Below are positions 27,821 through 41,227 of a stretch of 64,000 bases of DNA, in pieces. Positions within the stretch are counted from its first letter, which is position 1, and every line of letters begins with the position of its first letter. Source of the stretch: Pithys albifrons albifrons (Eukaryota > Chordata > Aves > Passeriformes > Thamnophilidae). The stretch spans positions 51,346,511 to 51,410,510 of the forward strand of contig NC_092461.1 in assembly GCF_047495875.1 (NCBI RefSeq), given 5' to 3'. The notes beneath the pieces were generated by a model that was not told where the DNA came from, ran no database searches, and was given only the letters and a program-made list of their open reading frames with translations. The position numbers and the translations under genes are program-made.

Positions 27821-27962
27821 ATCACAGAATCACAGACTATTCTGAGTCGAAAGGGACCCACAAGGATGATCAAGTCCAACTCCTAAGTCAATGGCCCATA
27901 CATGGGAATGAACCCATGACCTTGGCACCATTACAACAAAGTTTTAACCATGTAACTCTTCT
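27821..27962 (-). mobile_element. TguSINE1-like SINE (tRNA-Ile head, CR1-like tail)
   Basis: Read on the minus strand, the head (about 27962-27888) aligns well with tRNA-Ile. It contains GGTGCCAAGGTCATGGGTTC followed by a B-box-like GGTTCATTCC (27914-27905) and GTATGGGCCA. A tail follows with GAGTTGGACTTGATCATCC, GGGTCCCTTTCGACTCAG and a terminal TGTGATTCTGTGAT, which matches the 3' end of CR1. A tRNA-Ile head joined to a CR1 3' end is the known architecture of the passerine SINE TguSINE1, mobilised by CR1 machinery. The A-box end is diverged, so this is an old copy. Confidence 0.85.
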
Positions 27963-29270
27963 GGACATTACTTTTCATGAAGAAAAACTAACTCTGAAAA
28001 GTTTTTAAAGAAAGCTACAGAGAGCTAGTAACTATAATTCCTAGGAAATACCATGGAGAAGTACATTTATGGCCCTTCCTAGATGACAGGAATCAGGAGT
28101 TTGCAAAGTGAGCTTTGTGGAAAGTAAAACAAAGGGAAAGAACACAGAGCTGCAAACTCCAGCTCAGTATCTCTGCTTTTGAATGATCCCCCAAAAAAAC
28201 TAAATAAAGTCATCTTTTGACAAAACAAACCAAAGGTTCTCTCTGCATATTTAACTTAGCAGCACAGTATACATAAAGCATCAATTACAGGGCTTTCTGT
28301 AACAAAGTAAAACTTTGCTGTTGTGAAACTGCCAACTAATTCAGTGGCTCATTTGCATTTTAGTCCCATTTTATACCTTTTCAGACTCTACCACTGAAGT
28401 GACAAGAGTAGTGTTTAAACAAATACGTGGACACACATACACAAATCACCCAAAGACCCCCTATGTAAAAAGAGAAATGAAATAAAAACCCCAGCGGATT
28501 ATTAGTTTAAGGAGAATGAGTTATTGCCTTTAGAAATGGGAAAGGTCTCACCTTACTGAGCTTTTATGCAAATTAACAAAACTCTACCCCTAGCATCTAC
28601 CAATTCAGAGCTTCATGGCTCTGCTTCCCAGGTCAAAAGCTGTTCTTTCTCTTTCTTACTCCTATAATTTACTGATCCAGGTTTGGCTGTGTGTTTTTGA
28701 ACAGAATTCTTCACAAAATCCATGTAAGGAGGGAGATGAATCTCCTGCTTACTTAAGCAAGATATAAAGTTTACAACCTGCACGGTCCAAGAGATGAATA
28801 CAGACTGTTTGGGGAATTAGCAAAGTAAAGGGCATGAAGCATAGAAGACAGAATTATGAACATGATCTGTATAAAGCTGAAGACCATTTGATCTCACCAT
28901 GTGAAATAGATTGTTGGGTTGAGCAAGTGAGGAAAAACATCTAGGTAGTGCTTTGGGTTTCCTCTCATTTCTCATATTAGACAGTAAATTGCACCCTGTT
29001 ATTTCTGAGAATTAAGGTACAGGAAGGATGTTAATGGTGGAAACAAGAAGGCAATTTTCAATTACCAACAAAATTAAATTTTACAAAGTCTTCTGTACAC
29101 TGAAATGTATGTTTCTATCTAAACCCCTGAATATGCCACAACTTTGATGACCACATTGCCAGTTGAAATAAATGGCATGGTACGCATTAGCAGTCTAAAA
29201 TCTGTCACAGGCAGGATGAAGAGAAGAGTGATTACAGTTACCTTCTATTAGCTACAGAAAGTCTAATAAT

Positions 29271-29307
29271 ACACACACACACACACACACGTATCTATAT
29301 ATATATA
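29271..29307. repeat. (AC)10 microsatellite with adjacent TA run
   Basis: About ten AC dinucleotides are followed after a short spacer by a TATATATATA run. This is a typical compound microsatellite and probably length-polymorphic. Confidence 0.95.
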
Positions 29308-32300
29308 AAGCACCTGTAAATCAGCTGTCTGTAACACTGCCAATATAGGAGGTCTGATTCTTGGCAAGAATAATTCTGTCTGAAGAGTCATCTCCTAGCA
29401 CCTGCTTACCTACCACCAATTACGCAAAGAGTAGATTAGCTCAAAGGGGATTCCTCAAAAGATAACTTATTCTCCCCAAGATTAAATGCATCAAATATTT
29501 AAGCTGTTTTAGTATCTGGAGCCATGCATCAGTCTGTGTTAGTAACAAGTTCCAGCAAAGAGGAAGGAAAAAAGGAAAATCCACCCCATTATCAGATTTT
29601 AAAAACTGATTAACCTATTAAAACTTGAAGGAAACTGCATACAGAATATTGTTGATGTTCCTGGCCACACCAGGGCAAGACATGGCAAGACTTTACCATA
29701 TCACGCATCAGGAATTCCTGAGATTTGCAAACTCAGTCTCTATTGGGCTTTATTATTATCCTATAAACACTCTCTTCATAAACACACAGAAATTTCATTG
29801 AGTTAGTTACAATCTACTACTGTATGAAAAGAATTTAGTAAAGCCAGAAAGAAATATCATTTGCATACTGTTTAATCTTACTGGATACCATCTTCCTCAT
29901 TACTTAAATATTGTCTTACTCTCTTCTTTTTTCCCCCAGTCTCATTTTTGTCATCCAGTTAATAGCATCAGACCCTTGGAGATCTAGTTACAAAGCCAAA
30001 TGCAGCCATAATTAATTTGAAAATAAACTCTTTTCAACAGCAGCTCACCCCTACATTCCCCTCAAACTTCATTTACTTCACACTGTTAATATAAGAATTA
30101 TGATTTCTCTTACAAATCACACTATGGAACAGTCATGCTACTGATCCACATGCACTGAAGTTGTCACTGTCAAATAAATAAGCTGATGAGAAAAGCAATT
30201 TTTGCTTAAAACAATTAAAATACAGTAATTTTAAGTATAGATAAAACAAAGCTGGAAACTACATCAACTAAGTCTCCACAAAACTTACTTGTGTATTATA
30301 TATTTAAAATTTTTCACCCTAAGCATAAAATGCTGCCTGCAATATCAACATAAAAAGTCAATGAGACATCTAATTGTTCTGATACTGGTGGACATTTTGT
30401 AACTGGAGAAGATGTATCTGAAACATGTCCTAGCCTCTGCAGTCATGAGAGCAAAAGGGAGAGAGCTACCTCCTCATTCATCAGAACAGGGAATCAAGAC
30501 CCCTCTTCATGGTAGAGTAGAAAAGAGTAGGAGCAAGAGCACAGCACAGTGCATGAAGCCTATGTGATGATAGCAGCCCTGCCTCACAGACCAGCAACAT
30601 CAGACCACCCTCAGATCTCTCCTCCTGGATTGCTGCCACTTCCCAGATTTCTCCGTTTCCACCTCAGCTCTCCCCACAAAGCTACTTCAGTCTGGAAGGT
30701 GCTGCATCCAGACCTTCTGTATTCCATGCTGACTCCAAGTACATGCAGGCAGTACTCTAAGCTTTTCTGACCTTAGTCTGGCTAATCCCGTTGTCCTTCA
30801 GACTTTGATCATCTCCCCAGCATAAAAGTACCATGCCCCTGCTTCTTTCAGATATGGCCCACAAGCACTGCCTGTGTCCATTTGCAAGGCAGCTTCTTTC
30901 ACAGAGTTACAGAGAACCTGGATATTTTTTTGCATGGGTCACAGGATAGACCTGTGCACAGAAAGGTAGTTGTTGGGGCAGGTCAAAGGAAAGAAGGTCT
31001 TGGGAAATAGATGGAAAAGGCGAATACAGGTAAGATTAGGGACCTGGCATCATATCCTTTTTTAATTTCAGCATCCTCTAAAATCAGCTCAGAAAACATT
31101 TTTCCCCTTAACTTCTATCATACCTCTTTTAAAAACATGTGGCTCTCCAGGAATTTGTTCAGCTTTCCCCCAGTGCCCAACATAATTCAACTACATATTC
31201 AGAAAAATAAACCCAAATTCCATCAGTAATGAACTCATCCAATTAAGCTTTCATGTCAGGTTGAAACAAATGAAAGATTAATATTATCACTTCTTTTTTT
31301 TTTTACTCAAAAATTATAGCATGTACTGAAAATGTGAAATACTCTAACACCTAGAAGCATATTTGCTCTGTCAACACACATCAGTGTGTACCGATACAAG
31401 AATTATTATATAAAGAAAATACTAAATATTTTAGGGGAACTGTGAAATGAAGAAGTGGGGTTTTTTCAGGAAGAAAGATTTAGTAAAATCTGAAAATACT
31501 TCTGGAAAATGTGACCTCACCTACTCTGTGGAACAGCAAAGAGAATTACTTCATGATACTAAAATTACATAGCAGAGTCCTCCAAAAGGATATGAGGCTA
31601 TTCAGCTCTGATGCATAGCACAGGGAAACACAGGGAAAACATAGGGAAAAAGAAACATTATAAATAATAACATTTTTGACAAATATGACTTACAATTTCC
31701 AGCAAGTACCGGATTTCATTGGAACATTTTGGTTTCAATAACATGTAGCTTACTGTGCAGCAGCAAATCCTAGCAGAAAAGGGGTTGGAGCCAACCCCCA
31801 GCACAAGGCCTTGGATGTCAAAAGAGCAGGCTAACAGGTGAAGTTCTCCCAGGGGCAGCCCTGCATGGGGCACAGGCTTGCTGAGCTACATCTAGGGAGA
31901 ATCACGCACCCAAGAACAAGACTGAGAACAGTCAGATTCTGGGAACACAGGTGCTCAAGGCAGGAAGCACTGAGGACAACTATTCCTCCTTAGTGAGTCA
32001 AGGTGCCAGTCACTGCTGGCTGTCCTTTGGGATGAAGGTAACAGTGCCAACCAACAGTGAATGCATACCCCACACATGCAGAAAAATCATACTCAAACCC
32101 TGTCTTCATCAGCTACAGCCTGGGCTTACCATCTTTGGGGTGACAACCCTCAACTCAGTGGCACCAAAAAGGGACAAGACCTGAAAATTCAATCTTTTGC
32201 CATTGGCAATCCACAATTCACTGTATTAAAGTGGCGACTGGAACTCATGTTCTTCCAAGACAGCATGTCCACCTCAAGCCACACAGCTACTCCCACTCTC

Positions 32301-35300
32301 TAAATCTTAGACATGCCACTGCACTAACTTTTGGCCCAAATTCTGGGCCATTGAAAACCACAGTGTCTGAGGTCCTTCATGTATGTCATCTTTTACATTC
32401 CAAGAAAAACAGTAGCATAATTACCATATCACAAGCAGCATTGCTCTAAGTAACAGTAAAAAATCCAGGCACCCAGTGCTGAGGCTCACGGTCTCAAGAT
32501 GTGAATCAATAGCTCCTCACACACAACAAATGAGGAATCCAGTGAAGATAGAAGGAGGACTTTGCCATGCATTGTGCTGTCATGCCTACAACTCTCTCCA
32601 ATCCCTGTTCTCATCACTGAACCCCTCATCAAAGGGGTACCCTCCAGAAGGATGGCCTTTTCTTCCACTAGGTCAGTGGTTATCAAGATGCTGGCAACCC
32701 AAGGGTAAATCCTCTGGTACATATTAAAATTAACTTTTTCCATTGGCCTTTTGTTTATCTAGGTGAATTTCTTAATCTACTTTACCACTGAGAAAAAAAA
32801 AAAAGGAGGGTCAACAGAGGGAAAATGGATCAGCCATGACTGGGACCAGACTGCTTCTTTCAGCAGCAGCCCTGGCTTAACATAATGGTGACCCTACAAC
32901 AACAGCACACACCTTCAACAACTTCAAGACATGTATTATCCCCATTTTATACATAAGAGTCTAGAACTATTTTCATATTATCTAAGTGCAACATTGCTAT
33001 CACCCTCTATTAGAGCAAAACTGGATCAAATGTTGACAGTTAAAAAAAAAACCAACAACTTGAACATAAAAACAGGAAAAAGTCTGCCGACACATCATCT
33101 TCATATTTATATTATTTCAGTTTCACTGCAACAACCAGTACATAAAAACCAGAGACTGTTCCTTTCACAAGGAGACATTTCAGGGTAGGCTGCATTCTGG
33201 TGTTGCTTTTGCTTGTCAGTATGTCCTTAAAATTAAAGGGCAGGATCACGCATCAGGGTAAAAAAAGTGCATTTTAAAACACATGCAAAAAATATGAAAT
33301 CTTTGATATTTTATGGTCAAACATCTGCTAAACTACTACTTTCCTTCAATTATGGGATTCTCAAAGCAACAATTATACCTATTTTCCTCAGAATTTGGGG
33401 GACATAATCAGTACTACCAGAAATCAACACAGTGTCTCTATATATATATCTTCATGTTTTGCCAATGTTGAAAATGAAAAATGACACAAGGACATTGACT
33501 AAATCCACTAAATCTCCAGTTTGCCAGCTCCTAGCACTTTCTAATATTCAATCCTGTTTGTTAGCTAGGAATCCATTTCTTCGCGGTGTTGAGCATTTTC
33601 AGTCTCTGCTGACTTCTGGAAATCCAGGTCACTCTGTGTTTCCTGTGTCTTCTCTCTCAGTCACTAAGACAAGCACTAAAGTTACTCCCTCATTGTGAGG
33701 AGATCAAAGGAAGTAAAAACTTTCTCTTTGTCCCAATACTTCCGTATCTTGGAATACACTGAGAGGGACAATGTTGGGTTCTTTTCCTCCTCAGGAGGAA
33801 ATTGAACCTTTTCTCCTGAATTTTTTTTTGCTATAAATCAGATAGAATCTGGAAACTTGACATCCTGGCATGTTGCCCAGCCATGAAGATGAAAGCAGAG
33901 CTTTATCCACAAGATCACAAGGTACTGAAAAGCCTTCTGTATGTCATCCAGCTTTTCCATATCTGAACCAAAGTAGGCAAATCTCATTCAATCAAATAAA
34001 CGAAGAAAGCTCTGCCCATATCCCAATAGATTTTCAACCCCACATGAATGGGTTAGATAGAAGACCTGAAGGAAGAGACACTACTTGTATCCTGGAGTCA
34101 ATACTGGCTTGGACTTCATGGCTAAAATACTGCTACTATTTAGGGCTTCCTGTTCCTGCCCCAAAGGATTGCAGATTTTTTCCACACTCGCATGGTGTAT
34201 GTTGAAATGGAAAGGAACCAACCCCAGCATGTGCTCTGGCCATTGCTTCACTTTTAGGAAACACTGGTTGGAATTTCCATGGCCAGAAGGAAAAATAAAC
34301 ACTGAATTTCCAACATCTAAAGCCAGGTTTCTAATTGCTGTTAGGCTATTGCCATAATAATGATGAGCCTTTCAGAGCACTAGCCTGAGGTGCTGAGCTC
34401 CAGAAGGAGCTGAGGGCACTGAGGGCCACCAAGTCCAGCACCAAGTTTTAAGTTTCTGCCAATACTTCCTATTTTCTCAGCTTATCAGGCCACAAGCCTG
34501 GGGGCAAATCATGGGATGGGAGGAATACAGGAAATATAACTGATGGGAAAACAAGAAATTGTCACCTGTACCTCTTGCTGGGATGGGGGAGCCACTCCCT
34601 CTCATCTTAGCCCCATCCCTCAACCTTAAAAGACAGAAAGTCCAGCCAGTGCTGTCCTCTAGCTCTAAGTAGGCATCAGTATTGTCAAGGAAGGGATCTG
34701 CTTGGAAAGGGGTTTGTAAACTGAGGGGTCTGAAATATATCCTAATAGGAACACTGATTTAAAACATGCAATAAATATCAGGCTAATACTAAACAACTTC
34801 AGGGATCATCTGCACAGTCCACTTTAGAGGCAGGTGTGAAGGAATCCAGGAACCATTATAGAGCCAACACCTGAAGGACATTCCTTGGCCTTTAATAGGT
34901 GCCTCTGTCAAGGCTCAGCACAGCAGCAAAACCCTCCCTAGTCTGATTCAATGTGACAACAGCAGTTGAGTTGCATTATTTTGATTACAGGAAGACTCAC
35001 ACTCCCACAGCTTCTTGGCTAAAACAAGATATATCAAAACCACTGATAGACCCTCACTGAGGGAAATTGTGTAAATATTTCTGATGGCATTTAGGGCAGC
35101 CTTCTATTCCTTTTTCTCAGGAATAAGGCACAGTAATAATCACTGAATAGAGCAGAGGAGGCTGTTCTGGGAACAAAGTCCTCAGAAGTGATAATGCAAT
35201 TGTTTTAATAGTATAACTACACATTTTTCATTCCATGCTTGGGATTAGTGAGTGTTTTATGACAGGTGCTTTTCTGAACAGCACACCTTCAGTGCTCTTG

Positions 35301-37276
35301 CCTGGAAAAGGCTGGTGATAAGCAGCTCTCACCAGACATTTCCATCAGCCAGGAAGATAGTCCAGAGATCAGAAGAATGAGAGCCAAGAGCTCACCAGGG
35401 ACCAGATACCACACATAACCTTCTCAAGCATGAAAACCTGCCACAGATTGCACAGAACAAGATAAAACCAGCAGATTTCAGAACAGCCACAAACAGTAGG
35501 ATAGTCAGAAGTCAGAAGGTAAGTAATTTAAGCAAAATTATTCCACCAAGTGTGAGAAACTGTCTGCTCTTTTATGAGAGATCTCATTGCCAGAAAGTCT
35601 TCTAGCACCAACACATACATCTCTTCAGAAACTTCTTGGAGGATAGTAAAAATAGGAGAAAGAATAATGTGGGGGTTTTGAACATTACTCAGTATAAACC
35701 AGCACTGGATAACAAAATCTTATCTTTCAAGGCATTACAAGCCAAAAGTATTAGTCTGACCATGCAGTTGTCAGTATAAGGACTTTACAGATGAAAAAGA
35801 ATGACATGATTAGCCTCTGTGAGCATTTTTAACATGTAAATTCAGTATCTCTCTAAAACAAAAAAGGCACACCTAGAGGTAAAACCAGGCAAGTGCAAAT
35901 AACTACAAGGCTAAGAAAGAGAAACAAAAACCAGTCTTCTCAGGATGTGAAGATGTTTGCCGAGCTTAAATCGCGTGTTATCTTTGAAGGTTCAGTAACA
36001 CTTGCTCAACACCAAAAATGTCTTTTATATTTTAGCTTCCTTCTTAGGAAGCTTGTAATAGGACTGGAAAGGATACAAAATAAGTTACAGGCTTAAACTT
36101 TGCTATACATATTCTCCTATCAAAGCACTAAACCTTACACATATCATGGGACAAACAGATATTATTAATTGTTTTAGTTGTTTTCCATTTTAGGCACATC
36201 TTTACCTGAATATAACAAAAATACCTTAGACAAAATTTACAGTAGCAATTTTGCAAACCAAGTATGATTTATTTTAAGCATGTCTTAAATTACCCTGTTT
36301 AACTTTGTTGCAGTTTGAAAAGCCATGTAATTTTTCTAAACAAAACGTCTTTTATACATTGTTTCATTTCAAACAGAAAGCTCACAATCACAAAAATTTA
36401 CAATTAATAAAAAAATTATGAGTATCATGTTACCTTTCATTTCCTAAACTAAGTTTATTTTCTCATAAAGGAATATGAATGCTTTTGAAGTGGTCTAGGA
36501 ATAATTTTAGTGGGTTTTATGGAGAGAAGTCATAGAAGGAGGTTATCATCCGGCCTTTAAACAAAATCCTGAGAAAGCCCCACATTAATATGTACAAAAA
36601 CCAGAATCTTATTAATCATTTTGTTTGGGGGCTCAAAAAACCAGAATTTTCTTGAGCGCAGTTAATGGTCATTCTTGTTTCTGAAGAAACATATCACAAA
36701 TGATCAACTAAAATGCAACACATAATTCAATAACAGGTAAGTGCTAAAGACTTTTCCAAGGTGAAAATGAGTGGGAGAAGGGAAGGAAAGGACACACAGA
36801 TACAAACCACCATCCATAGCAAGGGGTTGGAACTTCCCAAGCTCAGCACAAGATACTCCTTTTCTTCCTGTCTTGTTTTTAACCAGAGTGAAGGGCTGAG
36901 CTTGGCAAGACAGAACATGGCAAGAAAAACAAAAATCACAACTCAACACCCCATGGAGAACTTCTCTCCAACCAACCACAGTGAAGGACCAGAACCTTTG
37001 CAAAGAGATTCAGCAGTGTTAAACAACAGGGCATAGACTTGATGGAGAGATCAGGAATCAATGCAAATCTGCAGGCCAGTTCAACCAAACTGTAATAATA
37101 CAAACTGCATTATTCACAACCATGCCACATAGAAAAGTCCCCAAAAAATAACATCTTGTTTTGCTGAACTATTGCAGCAGGAAGAAAACCATAGTTTGAA
37201 CACTAAGAGAAGTTGTTAGGAGCATAATACAGTTTGGTGTTATAAAGTGATATATAATTCCAAAAGGATGCGTTAC

Positions 37277-37703
37277 CTTCTGGGGGAGTTCCAACACTGT
37301 TCCCAAGTCCCAAAATAGCAATGCTGTGATTCCTTGGTTCCAGCATCATTGCAAACTCTTCTCCTCTTTCCCAGTGTGGTACTTTCACAGGCTCCAGATG
37401 CACATTTTCCAAGCCATCTTCCTGCAGGGCACTGAACATATATTTGATGGCTGCATCCAGACTTTTCGAACCACTGAGTCTAGGACCTATGGTATCGGCA
37501 AAAACTGCTAATCTTTCATAGGATCTGTTCTGAGCCTTTCCATGAACTGCAAGATCAATAATAGCCTTAGCAATGTCAGTATAACCGGCTATCTCATTTT
37601 TAATGTCTTCAAATGATTTTGGGTAACTGCCGTTTCTTCTTAAAGATTTCCCAGCATACTGTGGTAATAAATTCATGAGAAATATTATGAATAAGTACTT
37701 CAT
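37277..37703 (-). CDS. CPQ: CPQ exon 2, first coding exon (residues 1-142)
   Basis: Translation starts at the ATG whose A is at 37703 on the minus strand. The exon itself extends 32 nt further to 37735, after the acceptor CTCCAACAG, as 5' UTR. It ends at the donor AAG|GTAACG (37276). The N-terminus MKYLFIIFLMNLLPQYAG is a signal peptide, consistent with a secreted or lysosomal enzyme. The mature part contains AKAIIDLAVHGKAQNRSYER, LAVFADTIGPRLSGSKSLD, then GLENVHLEPVKVPHWERGEE. These are diagnostic of carboxypeptidase Q (M28 family), a thyroglobulin-processing and plasma dipeptidase. NGS (24-26), NRS (59-61) and NHS (125-127) are potential N-glycosylation sequons. The exon ends one base into a glycine codon, which matches exon 3. 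Confidence 0.96.
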
Positions 37704-38203
37704 TTTTTTCTCTTTTTTTCTTTTCCACAGATGGCCTGTTGGAGAGGCAAAAAGAAAAAAGTATTAAAAAAATCATACAGCTACGAACAATACTTTTTGG
37801 TTTTTTGGATTGGCAGACAGAAATGAAAATAAATCAGTTTATCATGAAAATGCTTTGATCAGAACTATCAGGAAAGTAAACTCAACTTGAAGACACAATT
37901 ACTGAAAGCAAATGAAAAAGATATTTAGACCACTGGACACAATCTTTGTTGTGGTATTTAGAAATATCCTTGGAATGCTGCATCACTTTAAATAATCACA
38001 TTCTTCACTGAATCAAAATCCAGGGCTGCTTCCATGCAACAGGAGCTTTGTATCTCCTTTCTGCTAAGAGCAGGAATTGTCACATGTCTATACACAAAAC
38101 ATCAGACAAAAGCTTTTCTTAAACCATTCATGAATAAAAGTGATTCTTAATTTTCCTACTGCACTAAAAACATGTAAGAGTGATTTAGATCCAATGCCAC
38201 CAG

Positions 38204-38717
38204 TGTCCTGGTTTCAGATGGGATAGAGATAATTTTCTTCTTAGTAGCTGGTGCAGTGCTGTGTTTTGGATTCAGCATGAAAATAATGTTGGTAACATGC
38301 TGATATTTTGGATGTTGCCAAGTAGTGCTTACCCTCAATTAAGGACTTCTTAGGGTCTCATGCTCTGCCAGTGAGGAGCTGTACAGGGAGGGAGCACAGC
38401 CAGGACAGCTGACCCAAAGTGGCCAAAGGGATATTCCATACTGTGTTCAGTACACAAACTCGGGGAGTTGATTGGAAGGGACTGATCACTGCTCAAGGAT
38501 GGGCTGGGCATTGATCAGCAGCTGGCGAGCTGCATTGTGCATCACTTATCCTGTGTTTTATTTTTTAATTACTATTATAATACTTTATCATCATCATCAT
38601 CATCATCCTTTACTTCTCTTCATCTATTAAACTGTTCTTATCTGAACCCAGTTGAGAATTTTTGTACTTCTTTTTCTGTGTCTCCTTCTTGCATCACTGA
38701 GGGGTTAAGTCATGCCA
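38204..38717 (+). mobile_element. Solo LTR of an avian endogenous retrovirus (forward)
   Basis: The element starts TGTCCTGGTTTCAG and continues GGGATAGAGATAATTTTC and GTGCTGTGTTTTGGATTCAG. Next come CAGCCAGGACAGCTGACCC and GGCCAAAGGGATATTCC, then ATTAAACTGTTCTTATC near a polyadenylation-type hexamer ATTAAA (38626-38631). It ends GGGGTTAAGTCATGCCA. It is the same family as the inverted LTR at 23.6-24.2 kb. An (ATC)7 tract (38587-38607) sits in the R/U5 area. The last part is shorter than I would expect, which suggests an internal deletion in U5. No proviral coding sequence is attached, and I see no clear target duplication. Confidence 0.85.
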
Positions 38718-41102
38718 GAGTATTAACAAGTTTTCTTCAGATCCTGTTCCCCTTTCAGGGCTTTATCCCACAGGACTCATATCAAGAAAATCTGTGAAGA
38801 CGACAAAATCTTCTCTTCTGAGGTCCAGTGCTGTGATCTTGCTTTTTGACCTGCTCTTAGGATCCTGAATTCTATTATCTCACAGACACTGCAGCAAAGG
38901 CTGCCTTTGACCTTCATATGACAAACAGCCCTTCTGTGCTTGTATGAATTCCATTAGAGCACCTCTCCTTGCTGACTTCTCTATAACCTGTGTCAGACAC
39001 CTCCTGCATTGCTTAAAACCTGCTGTGATGACCCTCCAGTAGATCTTGGGATGGTAAAGTACACCATAAGCATCAGGGCTGTGAATGAGAAGCTACTTCT
39101 GGCTGTCAAGGCCTCATCTACTTGTTTCTCTGATCAAGTGGCTTAGAGCATACAGCTACTACAAAGTCACCCATACTGGTCCGCCCTTTAATCCTTATCC
39201 ATTCGCTCTCAGTTGGTTCATCATCCATCCCCAGCCAGAACTCCAAGAACTACAGTTGTCCTCTCACATAGAGGTCAACTCCGTCTCCTTTTCTTCCCAG
39301 TCTGTCCTTCCTAAAGGGCATCCATTGCACTATCTCAGTCATGTGAGCTATCCTTCCACACCTCCATGATCCCAGTGAGATCACAGCCCTGCAACTGCAC
39401 ACAGATTTTTAAATTCTTGTATGTATTCCCTATATTGTGTATATTAGTGTACAGGCACTAAGAAGTAACAGATTCATCAATGGAAAGAGAAGAGGCAACC
39501 CACAACATTTATGAATGCTTCTGATCAGCTCCCAAAAAGGGGTCTGACCCACCAGGCAAGCATCCATAAGACACTGAAAACTGGCTGTGAAATGCAGAAA
39601 TAAGATACAGAAAGAGCAAAAATTTCTAGGATCTATAAACCATCAGAATTCATAAACAAACAAAAACAACCCAATACCCACAAAAAAGCATATGTAAGCA
39701 TTTTGGAGTTACCGTGCCTAGCTTGCATGATAACCAACACAAATTTCCAGCTTTCCACAGGCTGTTACAGGTCTTTTCAGAAACAGCAACTTAAACAATA
39801 GCTTTAGCAATGTAAAAATATTAAGCTATTCTGCCTTTCAAATGTCCCCCAAACTTGAGCAGAAGGAAGCAGTAAGTTCTTCACAGTGTAGAATCATTTT
39901 CCCAAAAGAACAATAAAAATAATTTCTGATTTCATTTATGAATGGTAAATCTATCACAGAGATTTCATCTCTCTCTGTGAGACAGACAGGGCAAAGGTCT
40001 TACACAACCAGGAGCAGAAGACTTGGGTTATCTCAGGACAGTGCCTGAGAACTGCAGAATGCCTTTTATAGTCTGACTTACTGTTTATTTGTGGTTATAC
40101 TACACACAGGGTATTGGTATATTTTTATTGCTATGCTCTGCACTTTCCCTATTTTCTTTCCCTTTGGACCGGTTAATTACATGCTCACAGGCATACTCAG
40201 TTAGAGACATCAGTAATTTTTTCAGGATGACCATGCTCATTCCCTGATTTTTGCCAAGTTCATCATGCACAAAGAAGAAAGCTAGATAATCTCATTTCTG
40301 CCAAAAGAAACTGTTGCTGAATGGAATAAGACAACTACTTTGGAGAGTTAGTTTCAAAACCCTAAGGTGTGGCGTTTTGATAGTTTAAGGGTTTGCAAAA
40401 TCCACCAGACAAAGCTGATACACTTAGCTATTACACAGAAAACATGGGGGGATTGTTTAATTAGCATTGACCGCCTCAAAGAGCCCTCAGCTACAAACTT
40501 CATGCATTTTTTCAATGGAGAAATGAAGCTGCAGTTATCATAATTCCCTTAACTACAAAATGCTTTCTTTGTTCTTCCTGGCCTCACTCAAAACCAGCAG
40601 CATCCACACTCCAAAGTCTGCCTCAGAGGAGCTGCATTTAAGAGCTACACTTCTTCCAGGAATTTCCCACTGAACATTGAGAACAGATACATTTCCACAG
40701 CTTTTGTGGATGCAACATACCTCTGCCTCACACAGCATTTTACTACCTGCCTATGTATTGTAAGAGGATCATAACTTAATTCAAACCCTGGGAAAGAACA
40801 CAAAAATGGGAACGTAATTTATTGTGCTTTCCTTGAATAGTCGAGCATAATCTGTTCAAAAGCAGCTATCAGAAATAATTCCCTGCTAGGTAAAATAACA
40901 TCATACTCGGACAGCAATAGAGAAATCACTCCACTGCTATATCAGGGAAAGAATTGCACATCTCTTGCCGCAGTCTCTACAACTTTAAGTTCATCATCCC
41001 CAGTGAATTATCTAGAAAAGGGAATTAATAATTTTTGCACATCTGACTAGTTAAGACTCAGCAAATGAACATTAGAGTGCCAACCAAAATAATACAAAAT
41101 AA

Positions 41103-41227
41103 TCATCATCATCATCATCATCATGGCTAGGCTTCGCGAACAAAGATTTGAGAAGGGCACTACCCATGCTTGCTGCAAGCGTGCTGGTGGCTAAAAAGGC
41201 CGATACGGGATAGGCAGGTCCGGTCAC
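41103..41227 (-). mobile_element. 5'-truncated copy of the RTE-like LINE (3' terminal 125 bp)
   Basis: The minus strand matches the last about 105 bp of the RTE-like element at 50692-54669. It reads TGACCGGACCTGCCTATCCC, then GTATCGGCCTTTTTAGCCAC, CAGCACGCTTGCAGCAAGC, AAATCTTTGTTCGCGAAGCC and TAGCCATGATGATG. The 3' end continues into about seven TGA/ATG units (forward 41103-41124). The larger copy carries the same tail reduced to two units. Similarity stops abruptly at 41227, consistent with premature termination of reverse transcription. It encodes the C-terminal Cys/His finger and nothing else. Confidence 0.93.

Larger units (their letters stand above)
25999..37276 (-). other. CPQ: CPQ intron 2
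   Basis: This intron of about 11.3 kb separates exons 2 and 3, with GT at 37276-37275 and AG at 26000-25999 on the minus strand. The recognisable contents are a trinucleotide tract at 26524-26562, the TguSINE1-like SINE at 27821-27962 and an (AC)n/(TA)n microsatellite at 29271-29307. The rest is AT-rich sequence without recognisable coding regions. A tRNA-like stretch near 32.2 kb and an old-SINE-like stretch near 32.94 kb are only tentative. Confidence 0.85.

Noticed and set aside
23553..38717. The two LTRs as ends of one provirus
   Set aside because: They are in opposite orientations, contain host exon 3 between them, and no retroviral gene sequence is seen.
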